A DNA stretch of 64,000 nucleotides from Flavobacterium sp. SUN046. Lineage in GTDB: Bacteria; Bacteroidota; Bacteroidia; Flavobacteriales; Flavobacteriaceae. The notes under the pieces are model-generated. The model was not told the DNA's origin, did no database searches, and saw only the letters and a list, made by a program, of their open reading frames with translations. Made by a program: the position numbers and the translations under genes. Shown here piece by piece: positions 37,493 through 45,978 of the stretch; position 1 is the stretch's first letter, and the number at the start of each line of letters is the position of its first letter. Location of the stretch: NCBI RefSeq assembly GCF_028867965.1, contig NZ_JAPQNT010000002.1, positions 346,914 to 410,913 on the forward strand, written 5' to 3'.

Positions 37493-38896
37493 ATGAGTTC
37501 ATTTGACGTAGTCATTATAGGTTCTGGTCCAGGCGGATATGTTTCGGCAATTCGTTGTGCACAATTAGGTTTCAAAACCGCAATTATAGAAAAATATTCA
37601 ACTCTTGGTGGAACTTGTCTTAATGTTGGTTGCATTCCATCCAAAGCGTTGTTGGCATCATCACATCATTATGAAGAATTACAACATTTTGCTGATCACG
37701 GAATTGAAGTTTCGGGCGAAGTAAAAGTAAATCTTGAAAAAATGATTGCGCGCAAACAAGCGGTTGTTGACCAAACATCTGGTGGCGTTAAGTTTTTAAT
37801 GGATAAAAATAAAATTACCGTTTTTGAAGGATTAGGTTCATTTGTAGATGCGACTCATGTTGCTGTTGCAAAACCCGATGGTACTTCGGAAACTATTGAA
37901 GCTAAAAATATTATTATTGCAACAGGTTCTAAACCATCTTCGTTGCCATTTATCAAATTAGATAAAGAAAGAATAATCACATCAACCGAAGCATTAAAAT
38001 TACCAGAAGTTCCTAAACATTTAGTAATTATTGGTGGTGGCGTTATCGGAATTGAATTAGGTCAAGTCTATTTACGTCTAGGTGCAGAAGTTTCAGTTGT
38101 GGAATATTTAGACCGAATTATTCCCGGAATGGATGCAGGTTTGTCTAAAGAATTGACCAAAGTTTTGAAAAAACAAGGCATGAAATTCTATACTTCTCAC
38201 AAAGTGAAATCGGTAGAACGAAAAGGAAAAACAGTTACCGTTCAAGCCGATAATGCTAAAGGAGAAACAATTTCGTTAGAAGGCGATTATTGTTTGGTTG
38301 CCGTTGGTCGTCGTCCGTACACAGACGGATTGAGCGCAGACAAAGCAGGAGTGAAGCTAACCGATAGAGGAATGGTGGAAGTAAACGATCATTTGCAAAC
38401 TAACGTTTCAAACATATACGCAATTGGTGATGTAGTTCGTGGCGCAATGTTAGCGCACAAAGCCGAAGAAGAAGGAACTATGGTTGCTGAAATTTTAGCA
38501 GGTCAAAAACCACATATTGATTATAATTTAATTCCAGGTGTAGTGTATACTTGGCCCGAAGTTGCCGCTGTTGGAAAAACCGAAGAGCAATTAAAAGCTG
38601 ATGGAGTTGCATACAAAGCAGGAAGTTTTCCATTCAAAGCATTAGGAAGAGCAAGAGCGAGTAGTGATACCGATGGATTTGTAAAAATCTTAGCCGATGC
38701 CAAAACCGATGAAGTTTTAGGTGTACACATGATTGGTGCACGTTGTGCCGATTTAATTGCCGAAGCTGTTACCGCAATGGAATTTAGAGCAAGTGCCGAA
38801 GATATTTCGAGAATGAGCCATGCACATCCAACATTTGCAGAAGCTATTAAAGAAGCAGCTTTGGCAGCTACTGATAATAGAGCGTTGCACGTGTAA
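37493..38896 (+). CDS. lpd: Dihydrolipoyl dehydrogenase
   Basis: The 467-residue flavoenzyme has FAD-binding GSGPGGYVSAIRCAQLG at the N-terminus and the redox disulfide GGTCLNVGCIPSKALL at about residues 39-54. NAD binding is by IIGGGVIGIELGQV near residue 180. The C-terminal interface carries SHAHPTFAEAIKEA with the catalytic His-Glu pair. It is the E3 subunit of pyruvate, 2-oxoglutarate or branched-chain dehydrogenase complexes. It is a single gene with its own terminator. Confidence 0.95.
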   Translation: MSSFDVVIIGSGPGGYVSAIRCAQLGFKTAIIEKYSTLGGTCLNVGCIPSKALLASSHHYEELQHFADHGIEVSGEVKVNLEKMIARKQAVVDQTSGGVKFLMDKNKITVFEGLGSFVDATHVAVAKPDGTSETIEAKNIIIATGSKPSSLPFIKLDKERIITSTEALKLPEVPKHLVIIGGGVIGIELGQVYLRLGAEVSVVEYLDRIIPGMDAGLSKELTKVLKKQGMKFYTSHKVKSVERKGKTVTVQADNAKGETISLEGDYCLVAVGRRPYTDGLSADKAGVKLTDRGMVEVNDHLQTNVSNIYAIGDVVRGAMLAHKAEEEGTMVAEILAGQKPHIDYNLIPGVVYTWPEVAAVGKTEEQLKADGVAYKAGSFPFKALGRARASSDTDGFVKILADAKTDEVLGVHMIGARCADLIAEAVTAMEFRASAEDISRMSHAHPTFAEAIKEAALAATDNRALHV

Positions 38897-38915
38897 TTGA
38901 TAAATAAAAAATTTT

Positions 38916-38956
38916 AAATCCCAAATTCCATTTAGTAATGGAGTTTGGGATTTTTT
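38916..38956 (+). terminator. Terminator of lpd
   Basis: The stem AAATCCCAAA(T)TCCATT / AATGGA(G)TTTGGGATTT has a TAGT loop and is followed by a T run. Confidence 0.85.
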
Positions 38957-39015
38957 AGTTTTTTTATTGAAAATTTGAATTTTATGTTGTTTCTCTCCAT
39001 TTATTCAAACTGCTT

Positions 39016-39381
39016 TTAGTTGCTTTCTTGACTATTTATAAGAGCTTTTGCAATTATTTCTTTTAAAATAGTAAGATCAATATCCTCTAGTTTGTTTATA
39101 CATAGACATCCTTTTCCGGTTTTGTGTTTACCTAATTTATTTAAAAGTAGTTATTCTTTTTCAACTGTTCCAGAAATATAAAAAGCAAAGTTTTGCTTTC
39201 GTGGAGAAAATCCCACGATAAACCAATCCAATTCACGATCACTTTCATATTTCAAAACACTATCACCAAAACCTATAATTGCTGTACCCCACATTTTAGC
39301 TTTTGCATTTGTGGCTTTTTCCATCATATCAATAATTACTGTAGCGTATTTTTGTTTAAATTCTTCTGCAATATTATTCAT
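39016..39381 (-). pseudogene. DUF1801 protein gene interrupted by an in-frame stop
   Basis: Translation from ATG 39381 gives 76 residues ending SGTVEKE and a TAA at 39153-39151. In the same frame, without any shift, the coding pattern resumes directly: LLLNKLGKHKTGKGC, then INKLEDIDLTILKEIIAKAL, ending at TAA 39018-39016. These are the normal C-terminal motifs of DUF1801 proteins, so a single nonsense change (for example GAA to TAA) broke a 121-residue gene. A sequencing error could also explain it. It is the terminal unit of the repeat-separated array of locus B, beginning about 120 bp after repeat copy C. Confidence 0.8.
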
Positions 39382-39499
39382 AAAATCAGTAATACTTAGC
39401 TCAGTTTTTTTTTGTTTTTAATTCAGCCATTAAAAAAAAATAGATTAGGTGGTTTATTTAGTTAACTTATTTTAAGATGATATATTTGTTATTCTCATA

Positions 39500-39630
39500 C
39501 GTAACTTTCCGTCACTTTTAATCAGTTGCTAACCTCATTAATCGCATATTTTCTATTAGAAATACTATTTCTTTCGAATGATAACTGTGAATTTAGCGAT
39601 TTCTTGTAATTTATTTAAAGGGCTGTTAGC
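39500..39630 (-). repeat. Structured cassette-type repeat, copy C, divergent full length
   Basis: Read on the minus strand it runs from GCTAACAGCCC (39630) to GGAAAGTTACG (39500). It keeps the hairpin core in altered form (CATTCGAAAGAAAT), the GAAAATATGCG block, and the arms CCCTTTAAATAA / TGATTAAAAGTGA. The inserted GGAAA before GTT corresponds to the asymmetric loop of copy A. It follows the stop of the 157-residue DUF2628-like gene by 8 bp in the same orientation. Confidence 0.65.
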
Positions 39631-39638
39631 GATAGTTT

Positions 39639-40112
39639 TTATTTTTCACTTAAATACATTATTAAAATAAAACAAAACAAAACTGAAATTACTGTTAAAA
39701 TTGAGGTTCCGCTTGTTTTCGCTATGTATTTTTTTTTCAATATTTCGTCACTATCAAATTTTGTCAAAGCTTCATTTATTTTTTTCTTTGCATGTTTTAT
39801 ATAAATCCAATTGCCAAAAAAACCGACAAAAAAACAAAGTGTGATATTAATTGAAAATTGAATTAATTTATTTAATTCTATGGAATAATTTAGCTTCAAA
39901 AATAATATTTGTTGAGCAGTAGTGAAGATTAATATTATTCCAAATATTAGTAATGATTGCTTATACATTTTCCTATATAAAATCCAAAATATTCCAAATA
40001 AAAAAGCAGGTAAATTAAAACTTATTCTTTTTCCCTTTTCAAATTTTTCCACTTTGTCTATGTAATATTCAATAGACTTTTTAAAAAATATTTCAAAGTA
40101 TAATTTTTCCAT
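39639..40112 (-). CDS. DUF2628-like small membrane protein, cassette-like cargo of locus B
   Basis: The 157-residue protein contains FNLPAFLFGIFWILYRKMYKQ (residues about 33-53), the typical DUF2628 segment. Further membrane helices lie at about 55-70, 88-106 and 137-153. The function is unknown. It is the only gene between repeat copies D (upstream, 52 bp) and C (downstream), in the same orientation as both. Confidence 0.65.
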   Translation of the reverse strand: MEKLYFEIFFKKSIEYYIDKVEKFEKGKRISFNLPAFLFGIFWILYRKMYKQSLLIFGIILIFTTAQQILFLKLNYSIELNKLIQFSINITLCFFVGFFGNWIYIKHAKKKINEALTKFDSDEILKKKYIAKTSGTSILTVISVLFCFILIMYLSEK

Positions 40113-40163
40113 AGATGATTTTAGCTTTTGTTGTTTGGTTCAATTTTGAAGTTATAAAATGTC

Positions 40164-40257
40164 ACTCAACGTTTCGCGCCTTCATGAATTGGCGAACATC
40201 GTGACGGCTATATTTTCTACTAAGATACTATTTTTTGCGAAAGAAATACATCAATTT
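40164..40257 (-). repeat. Structured cassette-type repeat, copy D, left arm missing
   Basis: On the minus strand the element enters at TAAATTGATGTATTTC, immediately after the stop of the 141-residue ORF. It then runs through CTTTCGCAAAAAAT, the TTAGTAGAAAATAT block and GTTCGCCAATTCATGAAGG to GAAACGTTGAGT at 40164. The left arm with AAC is absent, so the ORF end appears joined directly into the middle of the site. The end GTTGAGT fits the canonical GTTRRRY form. Confidence 0.7.
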
Positions 40258-40258
40258 A

Positions 40259-40684
40259 TCAGTAGCTTTTGTTTTCAAAAAATGTAATTTTCTTCTTTAC
40301 AGTTTCTTTAAGGACATTTTCTAAAATCTTGAATTTCGTTAAATGACTTTCACTTTTTTCTTTAATAAACAAGAAATCAAACTTATTAAATGATTTAGTC
40401 GATTTTTTGTATTCTGTATATTCAACTAACTTGTTTTCTATTGTATATTTTTTTTCTATTAGAAAAACATTTAAGTAAGTTAATTCTAAATTGTTTTCAC
40501 TTATTTCAATACTTTTTAAATATTTTTTTTGCTCAAATATTAAATCTGTAAGCCAAAGCAAACCTAAAATAAAATACGTTCGATAACTAATTTTTTTATC
40601 AAGTAAAAAATAACTAAGAATTGATAATCCTCCAAAAATTAGAATATAAGAATAATAATTGTCAAATAATATTCGAAACTTCAT
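40259..40684 (-). CDS. Hypothetical membrane-anchored protein, cassette-like cargo of locus B
   Basis: The 141-residue protein has two short hydrophobic segments in its first 50 residues, then a Lys-rich soluble part. No family is recognised. Its stop codon lies inside the place where repeat copy D should have its left arm, so the C-terminus may be a fusion product or truncation. It starts 35 bp after repeat copy E. Confidence 0.55.
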   Translation of the reverse strand: MKFRILFDNYYSYILIFGGLSILSYFLLDKKISYRTYFILGLLWLTDLIFEQKKYLKSIEISENNLELTYLNVFLIEKKYTIENKLVEYTEYKKSTKSFNKFDFLFIKEKSESHLTKFKILENVLKETVKKKITFFENKSY

Positions 40685-40718
40685 TTGATGTCTTTTTTTT
40701 TTAAAAGTTACTACTTAT

Positions 40719-40845
40719 GTTACGCTGTTTGGAGCAGTGGCGAACTTCGTAACCGCATATTTTCCACTAAGATACTATTTCTTGCGAAAGAAATACATCA
40801 ATTTTAGCACATTTATAGCCATTTCTTGAAACCGTTGTTATATGC
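40719..40845 (-). repeat. Structured cassette-type repeat, copy E, full length
   Basis: On the minus strand it begins GCATATAACAACGGTTTC (40845). It contains CTTTCGCAAGAAAT, GTGGAAAATATGC and GCGGTTACGAAGTTCGCCA, and ends near GCGTAACA at 40719. The arms GGTTTCAAGAAATGGC and GCCACTGCTCCAAAC pair imperfectly. It lies 8 bp after the stop of the 199-residue FG-GAP-like gene, in the same orientation. Confidence 0.75.
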
Positions 40846-40853
40846 AGCTTTTC

Positions 40854-41453
40854 TTATTCTAATTTATCATAAATCAACTTCCATTTTTTCGCTTTCTGAT
40901 TGTATTTAAAAATCCTTCTATTCTTTTGATATGCGTTTGCATGAAGAAAAGTTGTAATTGTTTTCTTTGTTGAATTGATTTCGATTGGGAAAAATTCTAC
41001 CGTATTGCTTAAATATAAACTTTCATAAAATTTTTTGTCTTTAGCTTGTAGAAAGTAAGCATACAAAGGTCCACCGTTTCCACCAACATCACGTTTAATC
41101 GCCAAATCTTCCATTCCGTCAAAATTAAAATCGGCAACTATAAAGTTTCCAGAGTCGTTTTCGTCACCTGTTGGCAATTCGCTATTTATTTTAGTACTGT
41201 ATGATTTAACATTTTTGCAATCATTGAAAGAATCTATATAAAGTCCTTCAGTTTCTATTTTTAAAGCTTGAATTTTTTGAGACACTTTGTTTGTAATCTT
41301 AATTAAAACTTGAATAGAATCGAGTTTTTTCGAATTTAATGTAATTGTAAAATCAAATTCTTTTGAAAGCTTTTTGTATGAACAAGTTTGACTTACAGCT
41401 TTAAAGGAAATCAAAGTTATTAAAAAAATTAGTTTCAAAACGTTCATTTTCAA
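40854..41453 (-). CDS. Secreted FG-GAP/XAC2610-like protein, cassette-like cargo of locus B
   Basis: The 199-residue protein has a signal peptide (MKMNVLKLIFLITLISFKAVSQ). The motif VADFNFDGMEDLAIKRDVGG, followed by GPLYAYFLQ, is a calcium-binding-like DxDxDGxxD repeat seen in FG-GAP/VCBS and XAC2610-related proteins. Location is periplasmic or surface. It is the first gene of the minus-strand array of locus B and is followed directly by repeat copy E. Confidence 0.7.
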   Translation of the reverse strand: MKMNVLKLIFLITLISFKAVSQTCSYKKLSKEFDFTITLNSKKLDSIQVLIKITNKVSQKIQALKIETEGLYIDSFNDCKNVKSYSTKINSELPTGDENDSGNFIVADFNFDGMEDLAIKRDVGGNGGPLYAYFLQAKDKKFYESLYLSNTVEFFPIEINSTKKTITTFLHANAYQKNRRIFKYNQKAKKWKLIYDKLE

Positions 41454-41613
41454 CGATTTGTTGTTTTAAAGTTGTATATAACTCTCAAATAAGCTATACC
41501 TCATTCAAGTTTATCAAATGTAATAACTTCCTACAAATAATTGAACCAATACAATAATAACTTATCAATAAACTACTTAAAAGCATTTATAACTCAATAA
41601 GATAAGCAGTTTT

Positions 41614-42486
41614 TTATCGTTCTGTTTCCCATTCTTGTTCAAAATGATCTACATAATTAGTGTATTGTGAATTAGGTTGCGCAAATTTTCTTAGTAAAAC
41701 TGCCCATTCTTCAAATTTTACTTTGTTTTTTTGCATGTAATAATAAGTCACCAAATTAATTAACATTTCGCTATTAAGTTGGTTGTCTTTTGACATTTTT
41801 AAACCTTGTTTGTAAAGCGCTTCTGCTTCATCTAACTTAAGTAAATTTAAGTAAGCAAAAGCGAATTCTCTATACAAATAAGCATCTGTAGGAGTTTTGC
41901 TAGTAGCTTTGTTTAACACTTCAATAGCTTTTTCGTATTGCTTTAAGGCGTTGTAAGCTACTCCAATTTCAAGTGCTAATCCTTTGTAATTTGCGTTCGT
42001 TTTATATAATTTTAATAAATAGTCAAGTGCTTTTTGGTGCGCTCCAATTTCATTTAAAGCTTTTCCAGTTTTGACTAAATTAGCTGAAATAGTTTTCGGA
42101 TTTTTATAATTAGTAAACCACAAAGGCATAATCGGTAGCACTAATTCTTTTCTTTTTTGTTGATTAAGTAATGCTACTTTTGGAGTATTTTGCAATAATA
42201 ATTGTTTGGTAGTGTTTTTATCATTCTTTTTTAAAACAACCCATTTGCCTAATTTATCAATATAAAATTTTAACTCCGTATTGAATGTAAATCCAGTTTT
42301 CAAATCCAAATAAACAAAACCAGCAGAGTAAATCGAATCTTTTTCTTGCTTCGGAAAAACAATCCATTTGTCTAAAGCATCATAATAATTGGTGTCAAAC
42401 TTTAATTCAGCAGTTTTAGTATCATTTTGAGCAATACAATTTAAAGTGAAAAAAGGGAATAAAAGATAAAAAAATAGTCTTTTCAT
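41614..42486 (-). CDS. Periplasmic tetratricopeptide-repeat protein
   Basis: The 290-residue protein has a signal peptide ending NCIAQ. The N-terminal beta-rich part (about 20-125) contains two similar YYDALDKWIVFP/VYLDLKTGFTF-like segments. About four TPR units (about 130-260) follow, for example ALEIGVAYNALKQYEKAIEVLNKA. It probably mediates protein contacts. It has no operon partner, since doxX upstream has its own terminator. Confidence 0.7.
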   Translation of the reverse strand: MKRLFFYLLFPFFTLNCIAQNDTKTAELKFDTNYYDALDKWIVFPKQEKDSIYSAGFVYLDLKTGFTFNTELKFYIDKLGKWVVLKKNDKNTTKQLLLQNTPKVALLNQQKRKELVLPIMPLWFTNYKNPKTISANLVKTGKALNEIGAHQKALDYLLKLYKTNANYKGLALEIGVAYNALKQYEKAIEVLNKATSKTPTDAYLYREFAFAYLNLLKLDEAEALYKQGLKMSKDNQLNSEMLINLVTYYYMQKNKVKFEEWAVLLRKFAQPNSQYTNYVDHFEQEWETER

Positions 42487-42512
42487 GTTTAAAATTTGAA
42501 TTCAAATATAAT

Positions 42513-42544
42513 AAAAAAATACCACTAGTTTCCCAGTGGTATTT
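42513..42544 (-). terminator. Terminator of the DoxX family gene
   Basis: On the minus strand AATACCACT / AGTGGTATT forms the stem, followed by a T run. Confidence 0.85.
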
Positions 42545-42562
42545 ATTGATTTGTTTATGAAA

Positions 42563-42937
42563 TTATGCTGTAAATAATTGTTTGTAGCTACTCCAATTAA
42601 CATAAATTAAAAATAGATTTCCTAAAAACAAAGCTGCTGCAATTGGAATTCCTTCGGGCATCATGAACACATTAATTAATAAAATATTCAAAGTTACTGG
42701 AACTAAAACAACTGCTCCAATTTTCATAAATTTTCCAGATATAATGGTTAATCCGCAAATAAGTTCAACACTTTTTGCTAACGGTAAAATATATTTTGAA
42801 GCCATAAATCCATCCATCAATGTTTTCATGACTCCAACAGGTGCAGGTTGTTCTCCAAATTTAAAAAAGTAGGATAATGAAGCAAAAAGCATTAAAGCTC
42901 CAACAAGTAAACGAACAATAATAGTTGCAATTTTCAT
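42563..42937 (-). CDS. DoxX family membrane protein
   Basis: The 124-residue protein has four transmembrane helices, and the first helix reads IVRLLVGALMLFASLSYFF. DoxX/DUF6041-like proteins are linked to thiol or oxidative stress processes in other bacteria; the role here is undefined. It is monocistronic, with terminators on both sides. Confidence 0.82.
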   Translation of the reverse strand: MKIATIIVRLLVGALMLFASLSYFFKFGEQPAPVGVMKTLMDGFMASKYILPLAKSVELICGLTIISGKFMKIGAVVLVPVTLNILLINVFMMPEGIPIAAALFLGNLFLIYVNWSSYKQLFTA

Positions 42938-42987
42938 AAGTATTAAAATTTATTGGTTAGTCTAACAAAGTTAAATACTAATCGCAA

Positions 42988-43015
42988 TAAAAAAACCACT
43001 GCAAATGAGTGGTTT
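42988..43015 (-). terminator. Terminator of the DUF4349 gene
   Basis: On the minus strand AAACCACT / AGTGGTTT with a 7-nt loop is followed by TTTTTATT. Confidence 0.85.
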
Positions 43016-43035
43016 ATCAACAAAGTTTTCAATAA

Positions 43036-43938
43036 TTATTTTTTCAAAAACTTCTTATAACCAAGAAATCCTAAAAATCCAAGTAATGCGAAAGGCCAAA
43101 GCAACACTACAAACGAAATAATATTTTCGAGTACAAACCAACCAGTTTTTATAGAATCCCAAACTTGTAAACCAATATTTGGTCGGTAGGCATTAATACT
43201 TTTTTGATTGGCAATCATTTCTTGTTTTACTGTTTCATCTTGATAAATTTGCAAGGTTAATGTGCTAAAATTCACTTGATCATTTAACGATAAATTTTCT
43301 AATGTTTTGGAATCATTAGCTTCTTTTTTGGCTGCTAAATTTTCTTCGGCATCTAGAACTTGATTTAATTTTTTTCCTTTAGAATCTATATCATTGGCAA
43401 TTCTATTTTCGGTTGAAGTGCTTCTTTTTTGAGCCATTTTGTTGGAAAGCATTTGTAAAGTCACGTCATCTGCTTTGATCACTCGGTAATTTAAAAAACC
43501 AATTTGATGTGCAATTGTTTTTACAACGGTGTCTAATTGTGTATTTGGAACACGAATTGTAATGTTGTTTTGAACCGTATATTTTGTAGAAACCAAAGTA
43601 CTATCGGGACTTATTTTAGTTTTATCTTCATCAGAAATGGGGCTTTGTAGGTTGGTGTAAGTTACAAATCCACCAAATTTATTGGTAGCGTCTTCTACAA
43701 TTCCAGTTGATTTATAGACATTTTTGACCTTGAATTTAATGTCGGCTGTTCGTACGAATTTCCGATTGCTTTTCTTGGGTTGTACCACTGCCGATGAAGA
43801 AATTACCGCTGTACTATCGGCAGCTGAAACTTCGGTTTTGTCTAATGTTGCTTCAGCGTTTTCACTTTGCGCTTGTTTGCAAGAAATTGCGATGCCTATT
43901 AAAAGCAAAGCCACTACGAATTTAGTGTTTTTTTTCAT
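43036..43938 (-). CDS. DUF4349 lipoprotein
   Basis: The 300-residue protein has a lipoprotein signal with Cys at about residue 20 (GIAISCKQ). The DUF4349 domain runs from RKFVRTADIKFKVKNV through TIRVPNTQLDTVV to the VNFSTLTLQIYQDE strand. It has a coiled-coil middle (about 165-215) and a C-terminal membrane helix (about 270-293). The topology suggests an envelope-spanning protein. The function is unknown. Confidence 0.85.
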   Translation of the reverse strand: MKKNTKFVVALLLIGIAISCKQAQSENAEATLDKTEVSAADSTAVISSSAVVQPKKSNRKFVRTADIKFKVKNVYKSTGIVEDATNKFGGFVTYTNLQSPISDEDKTKISPDSTLVSTKYTVQNNITIRVPNTQLDTVVKTIAHQIGFLNYRVIKADDVTLQMLSNKMAQKRSTSTENRIANDIDSKGKKLNQVLDAEENLAAKKEANDSKTLENLSLNDQVNFSTLTLQIYQDETVKQEMIANQKSINAYRPNIGLQVWDSIKTGWFVLENIISFVVLLWPFALLGFLGFLGYKKFLKK

Positions 43939-44107
43939 AAAGAATCATTTTAAAGTTATTATTGAGATAATTGTATTTAACTAATAGATATAAGTAGTTT
44001 TGTTATCAATAATAAAAATGATTTTTTAAGTGAATAATAAGTTAATTTGCTTAGTATAAAAATCGTGCCAAAAAATGAGAAACTTAATTTTAGCTTAAGA
44101 TTTTTTT

Positions 44108-44230
44108 AAACACTTAAAGACATAGTTTTTTTAAATCTTATAAACCGTTTCACTTTTTAGAGAAAAGCATAGTTATGTGAACCAAAAATTTGGCTATCAA
44201 CTTTTTTTGATCTATGTTTCTATGTGTTTT
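44108..44230. repeat. MITE-like palindromic unit 1 upstream of pabB
   Basis: This is an AT-rich unit of about 122 bp whose ends are inverted: AAACAC...ACATAG on the left and CTATGTTTCTATGTGTTT on the right. The inside contains GTTTCACTTTTTAGAGAAAAG and TAGTTATGTGAA... shared with units 2 and 3. No ORF is present. It is repeated almost directly as unit 2 after 9 bp. Confidence 0.65.
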
Positions 44231-44238
44231 AATTTTTT

Positions 44239-44360
44239 AAACACATAGCGACATAGTTTTTTAAAATTTTAAAAGGCGTTTCACTTTTTAGAGAAAAGTA
44301 TAGTTATGTGAACTAAAATTTTGGCTATCAACTTCTTTTAATCTATGTTTCTATGAGTTT
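44239..44360. repeat. MITE-like palindromic unit 2 upstream of pabB
   Basis: This is a direct neighbour of unit 1 in the same orientation and of the same length. It starts AAACACATAG and ends CTATGTTTCTATGAGTTT. Together the two units fill most of the 503-bp gap between the DUF4349 gene and pabB, which otherwise holds only the pabB promoter region. Confidence 0.65.
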
Positions 44361-44441
44361 TAATTTACTTTTACTTGTTTTGTAATTACATCAAATAGTC
44401 TTTAGCTTAAAAATAAATTGTTGTATTTTTGAAACTTAAAT

Positions 44442-45746
44442 TTGAAGTTGTTGAGAACTAGTAGTACCAAGTCTGTTGAAAATCCAAATGAATTAAAATC
44501 GCAATTGCTTTTGTGGTCAGCACAATTTAGAGAAGTGGTTGCTTTGGATTCTAATAAGTATCAACAAGATTATTCTAATTATGATTTTGTGCTTGCTGTC
44601 GAAGCTTTCACAGCTATCAAAACCGATTTTCAAAATGCTTTTGAAGATTTGCAACAATACCAAAGTAAAACTAAAGATTGGTTGTTTGGTTGCCTTTCCT
44701 ATGATTTAAAAAACAATGTAGAAGACTTAAAATCCAATAATTATGACGGATTAGAATTTCCAGATTTGTTCTTTTTTCAACCTAAAAAGTTATTTTTATT
44801 GAAAGGAAATCAATTAGAAATTCAGTATTTACGAATGTGTGATGATGAAATTGATCATGATTTTGATGAAATTATAAACCAAAAAACAAATAATTTATCG
44901 GATGATGTCACACTGAGTGCAGTCGAGGTGCTTCAACGTATTTCTAAAGAAAGTTATTTAGAAAAAACATCCAAAATGCTAGAATACATTCATCGTGGCG
45001 ACATTTATGAAGCTAACTTTTGTATGGAATTCTATGCAGAAAATGCGCTTATAAATCCATTAGAAACTTATCTAAAGTTGAATAAAATTTCGGAACCACC
45101 ATTTGCAGTTTATTTTAAAAATAACCATCAGTATTTAATGTGTGCTTCGCCAGAACGTTATTTGAAAAAGGAAAATGAAAAAATAATTTCACAACCAATA
45201 AAAGGAACTTCTAAACGATTTGAAGATTCAGAATTAGATGAGCAATCAAAATTAGAATTATCAACTAACCCAAAAGAACGTTCCGAAAACATTATGATTG
45301 TTGATTTGGTGCGCAATGATTTGTCTAAATCAGCAATTAAAGGAAGCGTAAAAGTGGAAGAATTGTGTCAAATATATTCGTTCAAACAAGTGCATCAAAT
45401 GATTTCGACAATAGTTTCTGAGGTCGAAAATACAACTTCGCCAGTAGCAATTATCCAATCAACATTTCCGATGGGAAGTATGACTGGTGCACCTAAAATT
45501 TCGGCGATGACTATTATTGAAGAGTTGGAAGAAACCCAACGCGGACTATACAGCGGCGCAGTTGGATATTTTACACCCAACGGCGATTTTGATTTTAATG
45601 TAGTAATCCGCAGTATTTTGTACAATTCTCAAAATCAATATCTTTCGTTTTCGGTTGGAAGTGCAATTACATCAGAAGCAATTCCTGAAAATGAATACGA
45701 AGAATGTATGTTGAAAGCCAAAGCAATGTTTGAAGTTTTGAGTTAA
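44442..45746 (+). CDS. pabB: Aminodeoxychorismate synthase component I (PabB type)
   Basis: The 434-residue chorismate-utilising enzyme carries EASGSTSSTKS-free PabB/TrpE core motifs: the FCMEFYAENALINPLETYLKL stretch, ASPERYL, QPIKGTSKR, IMIVDLVRNDLSKSA and FPMGSMTGAPKISAM. It makes aminodeoxychorismate for folate with a PabA partner. No ATG fits: the frame opens with TTG codons at 44442, 44448 and 44451 (the last gives MRTSSTKSV). A TTG start is therefore likely and its exact position is open. It is flanked by MITE-like repeats on both sides. Confidence 0.87.
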   Translation: MKLLRTSSTKSVENPNELKSQLLLWSAQFREVVALDSNKYQQDYSNYDFVLAVEAFTAIKTDFQNAFEDLQQYQSKTKDWLFGCLSYDLKNNVEDLKSNNYDGLEFPDLFFFQPKKLFLLKGNQLEIQYLRMCDDEIDHDFDEIINQKTNNLSDDVTLSAVEVLQRISKESYLEKTSKMLEYIHRGDIYEANFCMEFYAENALINPLETYLKLNKISEPPFAVYFKNNHQYLMCASPERYLKKENEKIISQPIKGTSKRFEDSELDEQSKLELSTNPKERSENIMIVDLVRNDLSKSAIKGSVKVEELCQIYSFKQVHQMISTIVSEVENTTSPVAIIQSTFPMGSMTGAPKISAMTIIEELEETQRGLYSGAVGYFTPNGDFDFNVVIRSILYNSQNQYLSFSVGSAITSEAIPENEYEECMLKAKAMFEVLS

Positions 45747-45805
45747 TTTTTATTATTTAAGTAACCTGTTGGGTGCAATTATTAAAAAACAAAAAAGATA
45801 AAATT

Positions 45806-45930
45806 AAACACATAGAAACATAGAAAAAAGTAGTCTATAGACCAATTCTTGGTTTTGCATAGCTATATTTTACCTCTGAAAAGTGAAACACCTTAAAAAA
45901 AAGAAACAAAATCTATGTTTCTATGTGTTT
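45806..45930. repeat. MITE-like palindromic unit 3, inverted, downstream of pabB
   Basis: The 125-bp unit starts AAACACATAGAAACATAG and ends CTATGTTTCTATGTGTTT, a perfect terminal inverted repeat of 18 bp. Its interior is the reverse complement of the units 1 and 2 pattern (TGTTTCACTTTTCAGAGG on the minus strand). It fills the 309-bp gap before tilS together with a short 9-bp tandem. Confidence 0.7.
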
Positions 45931-45978
45931 AAAAAGAATAAAAATTAATTACACCTATCGGGTTATTTGAGTACTATA

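Noticed and set aside
41454..41613. Possible attI-like site upstream of locus B (TTATATACAAC near 41470)
   Set aside because: Only a short resemblance to the GTTATATGC end of copy E; no arms, no core hairpin and no integrase gene nearby.
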